From positions 1 through 10,111 of the forward strand of contig JAJZUK010000014.1 of assembly GCA_021847125.1 (NCBI GenBank): 10,111 nt of DNA, in the 5' to 3' direction. The notes under the pieces were generated by a model, which saw only the letters and a program-made list of their open reading frames with translations, ran no database searches and was not told the origin of the DNA. This DNA is from Pseudomonadota bacterium. GTDB lineage: Bacteria; Pseudomonadota; Gammaproteobacteria; Burkholderiales; SG8-39. Of this stretch, positions 1 through 6,197 are shown piece after piece. The position numbers and the translations under genes are program-made. The stretch's first letter is position 1. Every line of letters starts with the position of its first letter.

Positions 1-828
1 CGCATGGCATCCGGCGGCCGCTACGGCTTTGCGCAGTCGTTGTTTCAGGTCGGGGGCAACGTCGGCAGCGCCATCGGACCGCTGCTGGCGGCGCTCATCG
101 TCCTGCCGAGAGGGCAGGGCGCAATCGCGTGGTTCTCGCTCGTCGCATTGCTGGCGATGATGGTGCTGACGCGTGTGGGCATGTGGTACTCGGCCCACCA
201 CCCGCGCCATTCCAGGACAGCCGCGCGCGCGGTGTCCGGCGCGAGCGGTTTCTCGCGCGCCCGCGTGGTGTTCTGCATCGTCGTGCTGATGCTGCTGATA
301 TTCTCGAAGAACGTCTACACGTCCAGCCTCAACACCTTTTTCACCTTCTACCTGATCGAACGGTTTCAACTCTCGGTGCAGGACGCGCAGCTTTGGCTGT
401 TCATGTTCATGACCTCGATCGCGGCGGGAACGCTGATCGGCGGCCCCCTCACCGACAGGCTAGGCCGGCGGCCGATGATCTGGATCTCCATCGTCGGCGC
501 GCTTCCGTTCACGCTGGCGCTGCCCCATGCGAACCTCCTCTGGAGCGGAGTGCTGACGGTGATCATCGGTCTGCTGATGGCCTCGGCCTTCCCCGCCATC
601 CTGGTCTATGCGCAGGAACTGGTGCCCGGGCGCGTCGGGCTGATTTCCGGCATGTTCTTCGGTTTTGCCTTCGGTCTGGGCGGTCTGGGCGCGGCCGTCA
701 TGGGCCGCATCGCCGACGCCACCAGCGTGCCTTTCGTGTTCCAGCTCTGCGCCTACTTGCCGGCGATCGGCCTGGTCACCTGGCTGCTGCCGGATCTGGA
801 GCGGGCGCGCGCCCGGCGCCCCGATTGA
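1..828 (+). CDS. fsr: Fosmidomycin-resistance-type MFS exporter, 5' end cut by window
   Basis: Inner-membrane major facilitator superfamily antiporter of the Fsr type, which exports fosmidomycin in E. coli; the natural substrate here is unknown. The frame is open from base 1, and about 275 C-terminal residues are present out of the roughly 400 usual for the family. That should correspond to about the last seven or eight of twelve membrane helices. Recognisable stretches are SLFQVGGNVGSAIGPLLAA near the start, the MFS loop motif GGPLTDRLGRRP (about residues 146-157), and the family-typical AILVYAQELVPGR followed by a glycine-rich helix (FFGFAFGLGGLGAA). These resemble E. coli Fsr from memory. 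The ATG at base 4 lies inside a conserved helix and is not the true start. The gene converges on the peptidase gene with a 29-base gap and is not part of the catabolic operon. Confidence 0.9.
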   Translation, partial: RMASGGRYGFAQSLFQVGGNVGSAIGPLLAALIVLPRGQGAIAWFSLVALLAMMVLTRVGMWYSAHHPRHSRTAARAVSGASGFSRARVVFCIVVLMLLIFSKNVYTSSLNTFFTFYLIERFQLSVQDAQLWLFMFMTSIAAGTLIGGPLTDRLGRRPMIWISIVGALPFTLALPHANLLWSGVLTVIIGLLMASAFPAILVYAQELVPGRVGLISGMFFGFAFGLGGLGAAVMGRIADATSVPFVFQLCAYLPAIGLVTWLLPDLERARARRPD

Positions 829-857
829 CAGTACCGGTCGGGAGAAATGGAGCGCGC

Positions 858-1586
858 CTAGCTGCCTGGGCGGTATTGCCGGCGCAGCTGGAATGCGGTC
901 TCGAACAGGCTCTGGTTCACGGGCGCATTCGCGTCCGTGTCGATGATCCTGTACAGCCAGGGCGAAGTGTCGTGCTCGGGCCATTTGCGCGCGAGGCCGC
1001 GGCGCATCGCGGCCACGCCCCTCGCCAATTCAAGCCAACGGTCCGGCGTCGCCTGTTTCAGGTAGAGCAGCGAGGCGATGTCCGCCAGCGCTTCCCCCCA
1101 AGTTTCCAGGGCGCCGCTTTTCACCGCGCCCATGTAGCCCTGGATCGTTACGCTGTCGCTCCTGACTCCGGGCGGCAAGATCTTGTCGAAGCGCTGGCGG
1201 ACATAGGCTTCGCGGTGCTCGATGCAATGCGCGATCTCGTGCATTGCCATCGCGGTCAGCAGCACCGGCAGGTCGTTTGCGGCGATGGTTTCGAAATACT
1301 GGGTGAGTCCGGCTTCCGGTTTCGTATTGAAAAAAACCTTGCAGGCGCCGGTCGCAACGTTCAGTTTCGCCGCCAACAGGGGCTGTGTCATTCCGGTCTT
1401 TTGCGCGTCGAATATTTCCACCTCGAGGCGCTCCGCTTGCGCCAGGGTCGCGGCGGTCTCGATCGCCGTGCGCAGTTGGTCCTCCGTCGGGTAAGCTGCG
1501 GCATTGCGCGGGCTGCCGCCTGGCGGCGTCTGCGAAAAGCAAATACCATGAACCAGCAACAGGACTGCCGCGATGCACGATTTCAT
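858..1586 (-). CDS. Putative exported zinc metallopeptidase (HExxH protein)
   Basis: A 242-residue protein that I cannot place in a named family. The N-terminus (MKSCIAAVLLLVHGICFSQ) looks like a Sec signal peptide, with cleavage probably near residue 19. The Cys at 16 is preceded by Ile, so a lipobox is unlikely. A helix carries HEIAH at 116-120, the zincin zinc-binding and catalytic motif, followed by another His at 124. A second helix, WGEALADIASLLYL (about 163-176), offers Glu165 as a possible third zinc ligand, about 45 residues downstream. The protein is therefore probably a periplasmic or secreted single-domain metallopeptidase, but activity and substrate are unknown. The start at 1586 is chosen because GGAGG lies six bases upstream and the signal peptide begins there. 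The frame stays open to 1676, but that extension looks non-coding. Divergent from the Bug gene, convergent with the MFS gene. Confidence 0.72.
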   Translation of the reverse strand: MKSCIAAVLLLVHGICFSQTPPGGSPRNAAAYPTEDQLRTAIETAATLAQAERLEVEIFDAQKTGMTQPLLAAKLNVATGACKVFFNTKPEAGLTQYFETIAANDLPVLLTAMAMHEIAHCIEHREAYVRQRFDKILPPGVRSDSVTIQGYMGAVKSGALETWGEALADIASLLYLKQATPDRWLELARGVAAMRRGLARKWPEHDTSPWLYRIIDTDANAPVNQSLFETAFQLRRQYRPGS

Positions 1587-1592
1587 GGCTTC

Positions 1593-1597
1593 CCTCC
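1593..1597 (-). promoter_or_regulatory. Ribosome binding site fixing the peptidase start
   Basis: On the minus strand GGAGG is followed by GAAGCC and then ATG at 1586. This strong Shine-Dalgarno match decides for the 242-residue start over the upstream ATG at 1676. Confidence 0.75.
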
Positions 1598-1608
1598 ATG
1601 GATCCGCA

Positions 1609-1636
1609 GGCGCCCGGATTGTTCCGGCCGGGCGCC
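1609..1636. repeat. Perfect 9-bp stem-loop in the peptidase leader
   Basis: GGCGCCCGG (1609-1617) and CCGGGCGCC (1628-1636) are perfect inverted repeats around a 10-base loop. The structure lies just upstream of the peptidase Shine-Dalgarno and just downstream of a candidate minus-strand promoter. It would form at the 5' end of the peptidase mRNA, or it could be a protein-binding site. No T-tract follows it on either strand. Confidence 0.6.
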
Positions 1637-1647
1637 ACTGCAGCGCG

Positions 1648-1676
1648 AGTATGTTCTTTCGGCTCGCCAAGCACAA
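1648..1676 (-). promoter_or_regulatory. Candidate sigma-70 promoter for the peptidase gene
   Basis: On the minus strand, TTGTGC (1676-1671) is separated by 17 bases from CATACT (1653-1648). That is a partial -35 (3 of 6) and a fair -10 (4 of 6). Transcription would start near 1641, giving a leader of about 55 bases that begins at the 9-bp hairpin. Weak consensus matches make this tentative. Confidence 0.35.
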
Positions 1677-1691
1677 TGAGAAGGTTTAGTC

Positions 1692-1707
1692 TGTGCGCTG
1701 TCGCACA
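1692..1707. promoter_or_regulatory. Palindrome TGTGCG-N4-CGCACA, possible operator
   Basis: A perfect 6-bp inverted repeat with a 4-base spacer sits in the divergent region between the peptidase and Bug genes. It lies just upstream of the candidate peptidase promoter and about 120 bases before the Bug start. The size and symmetry suit a dimeric regulator site, but no regulator is identified. A chance occurrence is possible. Confidence 0.35.
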
Positions 1708-1817
1708 TAGGGTGAAAGAAATTCGTCGTTCGCCGCGCTGCGGGGCCAATTCGTGCACGCTGGCCGATGCGGGCTGAACCGCAATTGCAAATCCGGTGTC
1801 CACGGTGTTTCAAGTTC

Positions 1818-1825
1818 AGGAGGGG
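1818..1825 (+). promoter_or_regulatory. Ribosome binding site fixing the Bug-protein start
   Basis: AGGAGGGG lies three bases before the ATG at 1829 (five to six counting from the AGGAG core). It supports this start over the in-frame GTG at 1796, which lacks a comparable site and would put eleven polar residues before the signal peptide. Confidence 0.8.
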
Positions 1826-1828
1826 TTG

Positions 1829-2800
1829 ATGAGATCGATGCTTTTGGGGTGGGTCGCCGCTGTCGTCGCACTCGCGCCGCAGTTTTCCGCGGCACAGGGC
1901 TATCCGGAAAAGCCCATCCGCTTTATCGTGCCCTATGCTGCGGGCGGCACCACCGACCTGCTGTCGCGCGCGATCGCGCAGAAGTTGTCGGAGGCGCTCG
2001 GCCAGGGCGTGGTGCCGGACAACCGCCCAGGGGCGGGCGGCAACGTCGGCGCCGAGATCGCCGCGAAATCGCCGCCGGACGGCTATACGATGCTGATGGC
2101 GCCGGTGAGCCCGATGGCGATCAACGTCACCCTTTACAGCGGCAAGCTGGCGTTCAATCCGGAAAAGGATTTCGCGCCGGTCACGCTGGTGGCGAAAGTG
2201 CCGCTGGTGGTGGTGGTGAATCCGTCGGTGCCGGCGAAGAATCTGATGGAGCTGATCGCGCTGGCGAAATCGAAGCCGGGCCGGCTCAACTACGGCTCGG
2301 CCGGCAACGGCAGTTCGAACCATCTGGTCGGTGAAATGCTGAAGACCGCCGCCGGCATCGACATGGTCCACATTCCGTACCGCGGCGGCGGGCCCGGGAT
2401 GATGGCGCTGGTCGCGGGGCAGATCGACGTCCTGATGGGTCAGGTGCCGACGGTGACGCCGATGGTGAATGCGGGGCGCCTGCGCGCGCTTGCGGTCTCG
2501 GGCGCGCAGCGCTCGCCGGCGCTGCCCGAGGTGCCGACGATGGCCGAAGCGGGCCTGCCGGGGTTCGACGCGACGGCGTGGTATTCCATCGTCGTTCCCG
2601 CCGGGACGCCGAAGCCGATTATTGCGCGCCTGAACACGGAGTTGGTGAAAATCCTGAAATCGCCGGACATACGCGCGCGCCTGATCAGCGAAGGCGCCGA
2701 CGTGGAGACCAGCACCCCCGAAGAACTCGCCGCATTCGTGCGCAGCGAAATACCGAAGTGGGCAAAAGCGATCAAGGACTCGGGTACGAAGATCGACTGA
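1829..2800 (+). CDS. Bug/TctC-family periplasmic solute-binding protein
   Basis: Extracytoplasmic binding protein of the tripartite tricarboxylate transporter (TTT) family, 323 residues, a normal length. These proteins capture carboxylates in the periplasm and hand them to a TctA/TctB membrane pair. A signal peptide (MRSMLLGWVAAVVALAPQFSAA) should be cut near residue 22, just before the family-typical QGYPEKPIRFIVPYAAGGTTD. Other family marks are DNRPGAGGNVG (64-74), the SPPDGYTM segment (81-88), NYGSAGNGSSNH (154-165) and HIPYRGGGP (181-189). The ligand cannot be read from the sequence. No TctA or TctB gene is present here, so it is either an orphan using a distant membrane partner or works in sensing. 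It lies beside the IclR regulator and CoA pathway operon, which suggests it binds the acid degraded by that operon. Confidence 0.93.
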   Translation: MRSMLLGWVAAVVALAPQFSAAQGYPEKPIRFIVPYAAGGTTDLLSRAIAQKLSEALGQGVVPDNRPGAGGNVGAEIAAKSPPDGYTMLMAPVSPMAINVTLYSGKLAFNPEKDFAPVTLVAKVPLVVVVNPSVPAKNLMELIALAKSKPGRLNYGSAGNGSSNHLVGEMLKTAAGIDMVHIPYRGGGPGMMALVAGQIDVLMGQVPTVTPMVNAGRLRALAVSGAQRSPALPEVPTMAEAGLPGFDATAWYSIVVPAGTPKPIIARLNTELVKILKSPDIRARLISEGADVETSTPEELAAFVRSEIPKWAKAIKDSGTKID

Positions 2801-2819
2801 GCGCCAGCGCCGTGCTCAG
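2797..2819. other. Hairpin spanning the stop codons of two convergent genes
   Basis: CTGAGC (2797-2802) and GCTCAG (2814-2819) form a 6-bp inverted repeat around an 11-base loop. Each arm contains the stop codon of one of the converging Bug and IclR genes, which end only 15 bases apart. It may help terminate or protect both transcripts, but no T-run follows, so it is not a standard intrinsic terminator. Confidence 0.4.
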
Positions 2820-3649
2820 CGCACCTTGCCGGCGGCACCGTGGTGCGACAGAGCGGAACGTATGATTTCGCCCACGCGGATCAGCCGCGGCGCTATTTCC
2901 GCCTGAAACGTCTTTACCGGGACCGCGGCCGCGGGCGCGCCGCAGGCCATGGCCAGGAACTGCCCGCCGTGGTCCGGCTGGATCGGGACCGCGATGGCGT
3001 TGATCTCCGGATCGTAGGCGCCGCTGCTGAGGGTGTAGCCGGTCTTCTGGTAATTCCTGATCGCCGCCTCGGCCTTCTGCCACACGCCGCCCCAGTGGCG
3101 CCTGCCGTAGTGCGCCTCCAGTTTCTGCAGCAGTTGCGCGCGCTGCGGCGCGGGCATCACGGCGAGATACGCCCAGCCCATGGTCGAGGCCGCGATCGGC
3201 AGGCGCGATCCGACCTGCAGGTTGACCACCAGCCTGGAATTGCTTTGCGCGCGCTTCACGATCACCATGTCCAGGCGGTCGGGCATGGACAGCGACACGG
3301 CTGCGCCGAAATCGTCGGCGACGGTCTGCATTTCGCGCTGCGCCAGATCGCCGACGTCGATCGCGCCTATGGCTTCATAGCCCAGGCTCAGCACGCCGGC
3401 GCCGATGCGCAGCTTGTCTTTTCCCGGCGCGGGCGCAAGATAGCCGCACTTGATCAAGGTGTGGCACAGGCGCCATACGGTGGGCTGCGGCAGGCCGGTG
3501 AGCTGCGCTATTTCGGTGGTGCCGAGTTCGGGCTTGCGCGCGCTGAAGCAGCGCAGTATCTCCAGGCCGCGCGCGAGCGCCGTCACGTATTGCCGGTCGG
3601 TGCTTTCGGCGCCGGCGCCCGGCGTGCTCGGTTTCGCGTCCCTGGCCAT
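2816..3649 (-). CDS. IclR-family transcriptional regulator
   Basis: Cytoplasmic one-component regulator, 277 residues from the chosen start, normal for IclR proteins. The N-terminal winged helix-turn-helix runs from about residue 20 to 85, with YVTALARGLEILRCF leading into TTEIAQLTGLPQPTVWRLCHTL, the recognition region. The C-terminal effector-binding domain spans about 100-268. It includes GSRLPIAASTMGWAYLA, which matches the IclR ligand-pocket start, and INAIAVPI. The ligand is probably a pathway acid or CoA ester, but this is inference. The ATG at 3649 is preferred because AAGGA lies eight bases upstream. The alternative ATG at 3715 would add a 22-residue Arg-rich tail and would overlap the -35 box of the divergent promoter. 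Divergent orientation to the CoA-transferase operon argues that it controls that operon and perhaps itself. Confidence 0.92.
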   Translation of the reverse strand: MARDAKPSTPGAGAESTDRQYVTALARGLEILRCFSARKPELGTTEIAQLTGLPQPTVWRLCHTLIKCGYLAPAPGKDKLRIGAGVLSLGYEAIGAIDVGDLAQREMQTVADDFGAAVSLSMPDRLDMVIVKRAQSNSRLVVNLQVGSRLPIAASTMGWAYLAVMPAPQRAQLLQKLEAHYGRRHWGGVWQKAEAAIRNYQKTGYTLSSGAYDPEINAIAVPIQPDHGGQFLAMACGAPAAAVPVKTFQAEIAPRLIRVGEIIRSALSHHGAAGKVR

Positions 3650-3657
3650 GTTTGCGG

Positions 3658-3662
3658 TCCTT
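3658..3662 (-). promoter_or_regulatory. Ribosome binding site supporting the IclR start at 3649
   Basis: Minus-strand AAGGA is followed by an 8-base spacer and ATG. The upstream ATG at 3715 has only a weak GTGG before it. This favours the 277-residue protein, though the longer form is not excluded. Confidence 0.55.
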
Positions 3663-3696
3663 ACAGCTTGCGCGCGCCGCCGTGCGCGCCGTGCGG

Positions 3697-3725
3697 TTGA
3701 CACTCCGGAGTGCATCCACTAGTAT
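3697..3725 (+). promoter_or_regulatory. Sigma-70 promoter of the CoA-pathway operon
   Basis: A perfect -35 box TTGACA (3697-3702) is followed after 17 bases by TAGTAT (3720-3725), which matches the -10 consensus at 4 of 6 positions. A full TATAAT occurs three bases further on (3723-3728), at a less usual 20-base spacing. Transcription would begin near 3732, giving a leader of about 120 bases before the CoA-transferase ATG. Confidence 0.7.
3701..3712. promoter_or_regulatory. Perfect 12-bp palindrome, candidate IclR operator
   Basis: CACTCCGGAGTG is perfectly self-complementary. It overlaps the last two bases of the -35 box and occupies the spacer of the operon promoter. A regulator bound here would block RNA polymerase. 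The adjacent divergent IclR gene is the obvious candidate binder. Being a site for that protein is inference from position and symmetry. Confidence 0.55.
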
Positions 3726-3745
3726 AATTCACGATACAAATTATA
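3723..3745. promoter_or_regulatory. AT-rich inverted repeat with opposed TATAAT boxes
   Basis: TATAATT (3723-3729) and AATTATA (3739-3745) are perfect 7-bp inverted repeats with a 9-base spacer. They form an AT-rich island in otherwise GC-rich DNA. Read on each strand, each arm is a consensus -10 hexamer, so the repeat may be two back-to-back promoter elements, a second operator, or both. Confidence 0.55.
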
Positions 3746-3769
3746 AATTCGCATAGCGAGTAGACGCAA
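3740..3769 (-). promoter_or_regulatory. Candidate promoter of the IclR gene
   Basis: On the minus strand a perfect TATAAT (3745-3740) has TTGCGT (3769-3764) 18 bases upstream, a weak -35 match. Transcription would start near 3733, about 85 bases before the chosen IclR ATG at 3649. It would overlap the operon promoter, so the two could be mutually exclusive. Confidence 0.45.
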
Positions 3770-3781
3770 GCGTTTTCGCTT
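3768..3781 (+). other. Small hairpin AAGCG-TTTT-CGCTT in the operon leader
   Basis: A perfect 5-bp stem with a TTTT loop lies in the leader between the operon promoter and the CoA-transferase start. The rest of the leader to 3839 is GC-rich, with no terminator-like structure or riboswitch that I recognise. Confidence 0.3.
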
Positions 3782-3850
3782 CGACTGCGGACTTCGCCGC
3801 CCCTGCGGTCGGCGGCGGGGCAAACGAAGGTCGCAAGCTAGGAGGAGTAG

Positions 3851-5065
3851 ATGGGCAATCAGGCGCAACCGGCGCCGCTCGCCGGGATCAAGGTCATCGA
3901 AGTCGGCGTCGCCATGGCCGGGCCGTTCTGCGGCATGACGCTCGGGGACTACGGGGCCGACGTGGTCAAGATCGAGCGCATCGGGGAGGGCGACGAGACG
4001 CGCCACTGGCCGCCTTATTTTCCGAGTCAGGTCGGCTATTATTTTGCCGCGGCGAACCGCAACAAGCGCAGCCTGGCCATCGATCTGAAACAGCCCGAAG
4101 GCGTGGAAATCCTGCGCCGGCTCGCGGCGGAGGCCGATGTGCTGGTGGACAATTTCCGCGTCGGCGCCCTCGATGCGCTCGGCATCGGCTACGACGCGCT
4201 CGCGGTGATCAACCCGCGCCTGATTTACTGCGGCATCAGCGGCTTCGGTCCGACCGGCCCGCGCCGGCACGACCGCGCCAACGATATTTTCATGCAGGCT
4301 TTCTCCGGCAACATGAGCATTACCGGCGAGGAAGGACGCGGGCCGGTGAAAGCGGGGATCTCGCTGGCCGATGTCGGCGCCGGCATGTTCGGCGTCATCG
4401 GCATCCTGCTCGCGCTGCAGGCGAGAAACGCGAGCGGCCGCGGCCAGCGCGTGGATACCTCCCTGATGGAAGGACAGTTGGCGATGCTGTCCTACCATCT
4501 CACGTCCTATTTCGCCACCGGCCGTCCGCCGGTGCGCCGCGGCGCCGCCTCGCAATTGTCGGTACCCTATCAGGCGTTCCAGGCGAAGGACGACTGGGTG
4601 GTGGTCGCGGCATTTACCCAGCGCATGTGGCAAGGCGTGTGCACCGCGATCGAAAGGCCGCAGTGGACGACGGACGAACGCTTCCTGACGCCGGACCGCC
4701 GCGCCGCCAACCGCGCGACGCTGATTCCGATGCTGGCCGAAGTGTTCGCCACGGGCACGGTCGAGGAGTGGGTCGCGCGCCTGTCTGCACAGGGCGTGCC
4801 CTGCACTTCGGTCAATTCCATCGACAAGGTGGTGAAGGAGGAGCAGGTTGCCGCGCGCGACATGATCGTCGAAGTCGAGCATCCGACCGCCGGCACCATC
4901 CGCATGGCCGGTTTGCCGGTAAAACTTTCGGCCAATCCCGGCAGCGTCAGGCGCCACGCCCCGCTGCTCGGCGAGCATACGGCCGAGGTGCTGCGCGAAC
5001 TGGGAATACCCGAGGAGCGCATCGCCGCGCTGCTCGCAAAGGGCGTCGTCGGGAAGCCCGGCTGA
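3851..5065 (+). CDS. CaiB/BaiF family III CoA-transferase
   Basis: Transfers CoA between a donor thioester, often succinyl-CoA, formyl-CoA or another acyl-CoA, and a free carboxylic acid. It acts in the cytoplasm as an interlocked dimer. The 404 residues are typical of family III. The N-terminal signature runs LAGIKVIEVGVAMAGPFCG, followed by LGDYGADVVKIE (31-42). The central segment AGISLADVGAGMFG holds Asp174, which aligns by context with the catalytic Asp of formyl-CoA transferase and methylacyl-CoA racemase. GRGQRVDTSLMEGQLAML (197-213) is the usual post-active-site segment. AGGAGG lies five bases before the ATG. As first gene of the operon it probably activates the pathway acid. A racemase-type role is possible, since those enzymes share this fold, but the family balance and the context favour a transferase. 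The substrate is unknown. Confidence 0.93.
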   Translation: MGNQAQPAPLAGIKVIEVGVAMAGPFCGMTLGDYGADVVKIERIGEGDETRHWPPYFPSQVGYYFAAANRNKRSLAIDLKQPEGVEILRRLAAEADVLVDNFRVGALDALGIGYDALAVINPRLIYCGISGFGPTGPRRHDRANDIFMQAFSGNMSITGEEGRGPVKAGISLADVGAGMFGVIGILLALQARNASGRGQRVDTSLMEGQLAMLSYHLTSYFATGRPPVRRGAASQLSVPYQAFQAKDDWVVVAAFTQRMWQGVCTAIERPQWTTDERFLTPDRRAANRATLIPMLAEVFATGTVEEWVARLSAQGVPCTSVNSIDKVVKEEQVAARDMIVEVEHPTAGTIRMAGLPVKLSANPGSVRRHAPLLGEHTAEVLRELGIPEERIAALLAKGVVGKPG

Positions 5066-5067
5066 GC

Positions 5068-5094
5068 GCGGGCAAAGCGGATGGTTCCGCCCGC
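5068..5094 (+). other. Compound hairpin between the transferase and hydratase genes
   Basis: GCGGA-TGGT-TCCGC (5077-5090) is a perfect 5-bp hairpin. Outer GCGG (5068-5071) and CCGC (5091-5094) can extend the stem with a 5-base bulge on one side. It fills much of the 62-base gap inside the operon, the largest gap there, and might tune mRNA decay or downstream expression. There is no T-tract. Confidence 0.35.
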
Positions 5095-5127
5095 ACCGCA
5101 GCGCACTCTGAAACGAAAGGAGAACGT

Positions 5128-5652
5128 ATGGCCTTGCTGACGGAAGCGTTGAAGAAATACATCGGCATGCAATCCGAGACCGAAATCGCCTGCGACCCGG
5201 TCGAGCGCGGCGCGGTGCGGCGCTACGCCCAGGCGATCATGGATGAGGACCCGATCTACGCCGAGCCCTGCGCGAACAACGCGCGCTTCGGCGGGCCGGT
5301 GGCGCCGCCTTTGTTTCCGACGCATATGTTCCGGCGCGCGTTCGGCGCACCCGACCCTATCCAGCTGCGCGCGCGCGATGCGGAGTTCGACGGGCTCAGT
5401 TCGGGCGCCTCGTCCGGCCTGCCCGAACTCGAACCGATCAAGCACCTGGCGCTCCTGAACGGCGGCTCGGAAATCGAATTCTTCCGCTACGCCCGCCACG
5501 GCGAAGCGGTCAAACTGCGCTCGCGCTACGCCGATATCACGGAAAAGGAAACCAGCAAAGGCCCGATGCTGTTCGTGACCATCGAGACCGAATACCGCAA
5601 CGGCGACGACGCCTTGCTGATGAAGACCCGTCGCACCCTGATCAGGAGATAA
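5128..5652 (+). CDS. FAS1-like / MaoC N-terminal hotdog subunit of a split hydratase
   Basis: A 174-residue single-hotdog protein resembling the N-terminal half of double-hotdog MaoC-type enoyl-CoA hydratases. The segment YAQAIMDEDPIYAE (33-46) is the counterpart of the hydratase motif D-x4-H, but Tyr44 stands where the catalytic His would be. The following FGGPVAPPLFPTHMF (54-68) is typical of this subfamily, and an ELEPIKHLALLNGGSEIEFFRYARHGEAV stretch matches the hotdog beta-strands. It is likely the substrate-cradling, non-catalytic partner of the protein encoded three bases downstream, with which it should form a heteromer that hydrates an enoyl-CoA or dehydrates a 3-hydroxyacyl-CoA. The ATG at 5128 is supported by AAAGGAGA five bases upstream. 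The frame is open further upstream only as an overlap with the transferase gene. Confidence 0.82.
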   Translation: MALLTEALKKYIGMQSETEIACDPVERGAVRRYAQAIMDEDPIYAEPCANNARFGGPVAPPLFPTHMFRRAFGAPDPIQLRARDAEFDGLSSGASSGLPELEPIKHLALLNGGSEIEFFRYARHGEAVKLRSRYADITEKETSKGPMLFVTIETEYRNGDDALLMKTRRTLIRR

Positions 5653-5655
5653 GCC

Positions 5656-6138
5656 ATGGCTATGGGCGGCCCCCGCTATTTCGAGGATTTCGATGTCGGC
5701 GCCACGCTTCCGGTGCTGGAAAAAGGCCCGCTGACCAGCGTGCATCTGATGCGCTGGTCGGCAGCGATGGAGAACTGGCACAAGATCCACTACGACAAGC
5801 CTTTCGCCATCGAGCACGACAAGCTGCCCGGCCTGTTGATCAACGGCTCGCTGAAGCAGCAATTCATCCTGCAGCTGCTCAAGGACTGGGTCGGGCCCGC
5901 CGGCTGGGTATGGAAGGTAAGCTTCCAGTTTCGGGCGATGAATGTCGTCGGCGAAACCCTGTCCGTGTGGGGCAAGGTGAGCGCCAAGCGCGACACCCCC
6001 GCTTACGGCCTGGTAGAGATCGACCTCGGCATCACCAACGACGAAGGCAAGGAATCCACGCCGGGCAAGGCGACGCTCGCGATGCCGCATCGCGGCGGCG
6101 CGCCGGTGCCCTATCCCTTCGTGCCGCCGCAGACCTGA
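5656..6138 (+). CDS. MaoC-like hydratase subunit with Asn in place of the catalytic Asp
   Basis: A 160-residue hotdog protein of the MaoC/(R)-specific enoyl-CoA hydratase superfamily. The signature region is MENWHKIHYDKPFA (38-51), then LPGLLINGS (57-65). His45 matches the catalytic His of the D-x4-H pair, but the position five residues before it is Asn40 rather than Asp. The protein probably supplies the active half of a heteromer with the upstream subunit. The reaction would be hydration of an alpha,beta-unsaturated acyl-CoA to the 3-hydroxyacyl-CoA that the downstream lyase cleaves. It starts three bases after the upstream stop, with AGGAG inside the end of the upstream gene, so the two are probably translationally coupled and made in equal amounts. 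A second ATG at 5662 is a possible start. Substrate is unknown, and activity with Asn40 is uncertain. Confidence 0.85.
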   Translation: MAMGGPRYFEDFDVGATLPVLEKGPLTSVHLMRWSAAMENWHKIHYDKPFAIEHDKLPGLLINGSLKQQFILQLLKDWVGPAGWVWKVSFQFRAMNVVGETLSVWGKVSAKRDTPAYGLVEIDLGITNDEGKESTPGKATLAMPHRGGAPVPYPFVPPQT

Positions 6139-6197
6139 ACCCGGATTCCTGCCTCGCCATCCATCGTCCCAACGCCATCACCGAACGGAGCGCAACC

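Noticed and set aside
129..1679. 516-codon + strand open frame across the MFS and peptidase genes
   Set aside because: It crosses two well-supported genes in other frames, is Arg/Ala/Gly-rich without domains, and is a product of high GC content.
1796..1828. GTG start for the Bug protein 11 codons upstream
   Set aside because: No Shine-Dalgarno at a suitable distance, whereas AGGAGGGG immediately precedes the ATG at 1829 and the signal peptide begins there.
3650..3715. N-terminal extension of the IclR protein to the ATG at 3715
   Set aside because: The added 22 residues are Arg-rich and unlike IclR N-termini. The ribosome site is weak, and the extension would overlap the divergent -35 box and palindrome. 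Not fully excluded.
4570..6090. 506-codon minus-strand open frame opposite the transferase and hydratase genes
   Set aside because: It is antisense to three conserved genes, has His/Arg/Gly-rich low-complexity composition, and shows no recognisable motif or start signal.
5910..6197. Upstream extension of the HMG-CoA-lyase-like frame into the MaoC gene
   Set aside because: The extension is out-of-frame MaoC sequence. GGAG before the ATG at 6198 and the family N-terminus fix the start.
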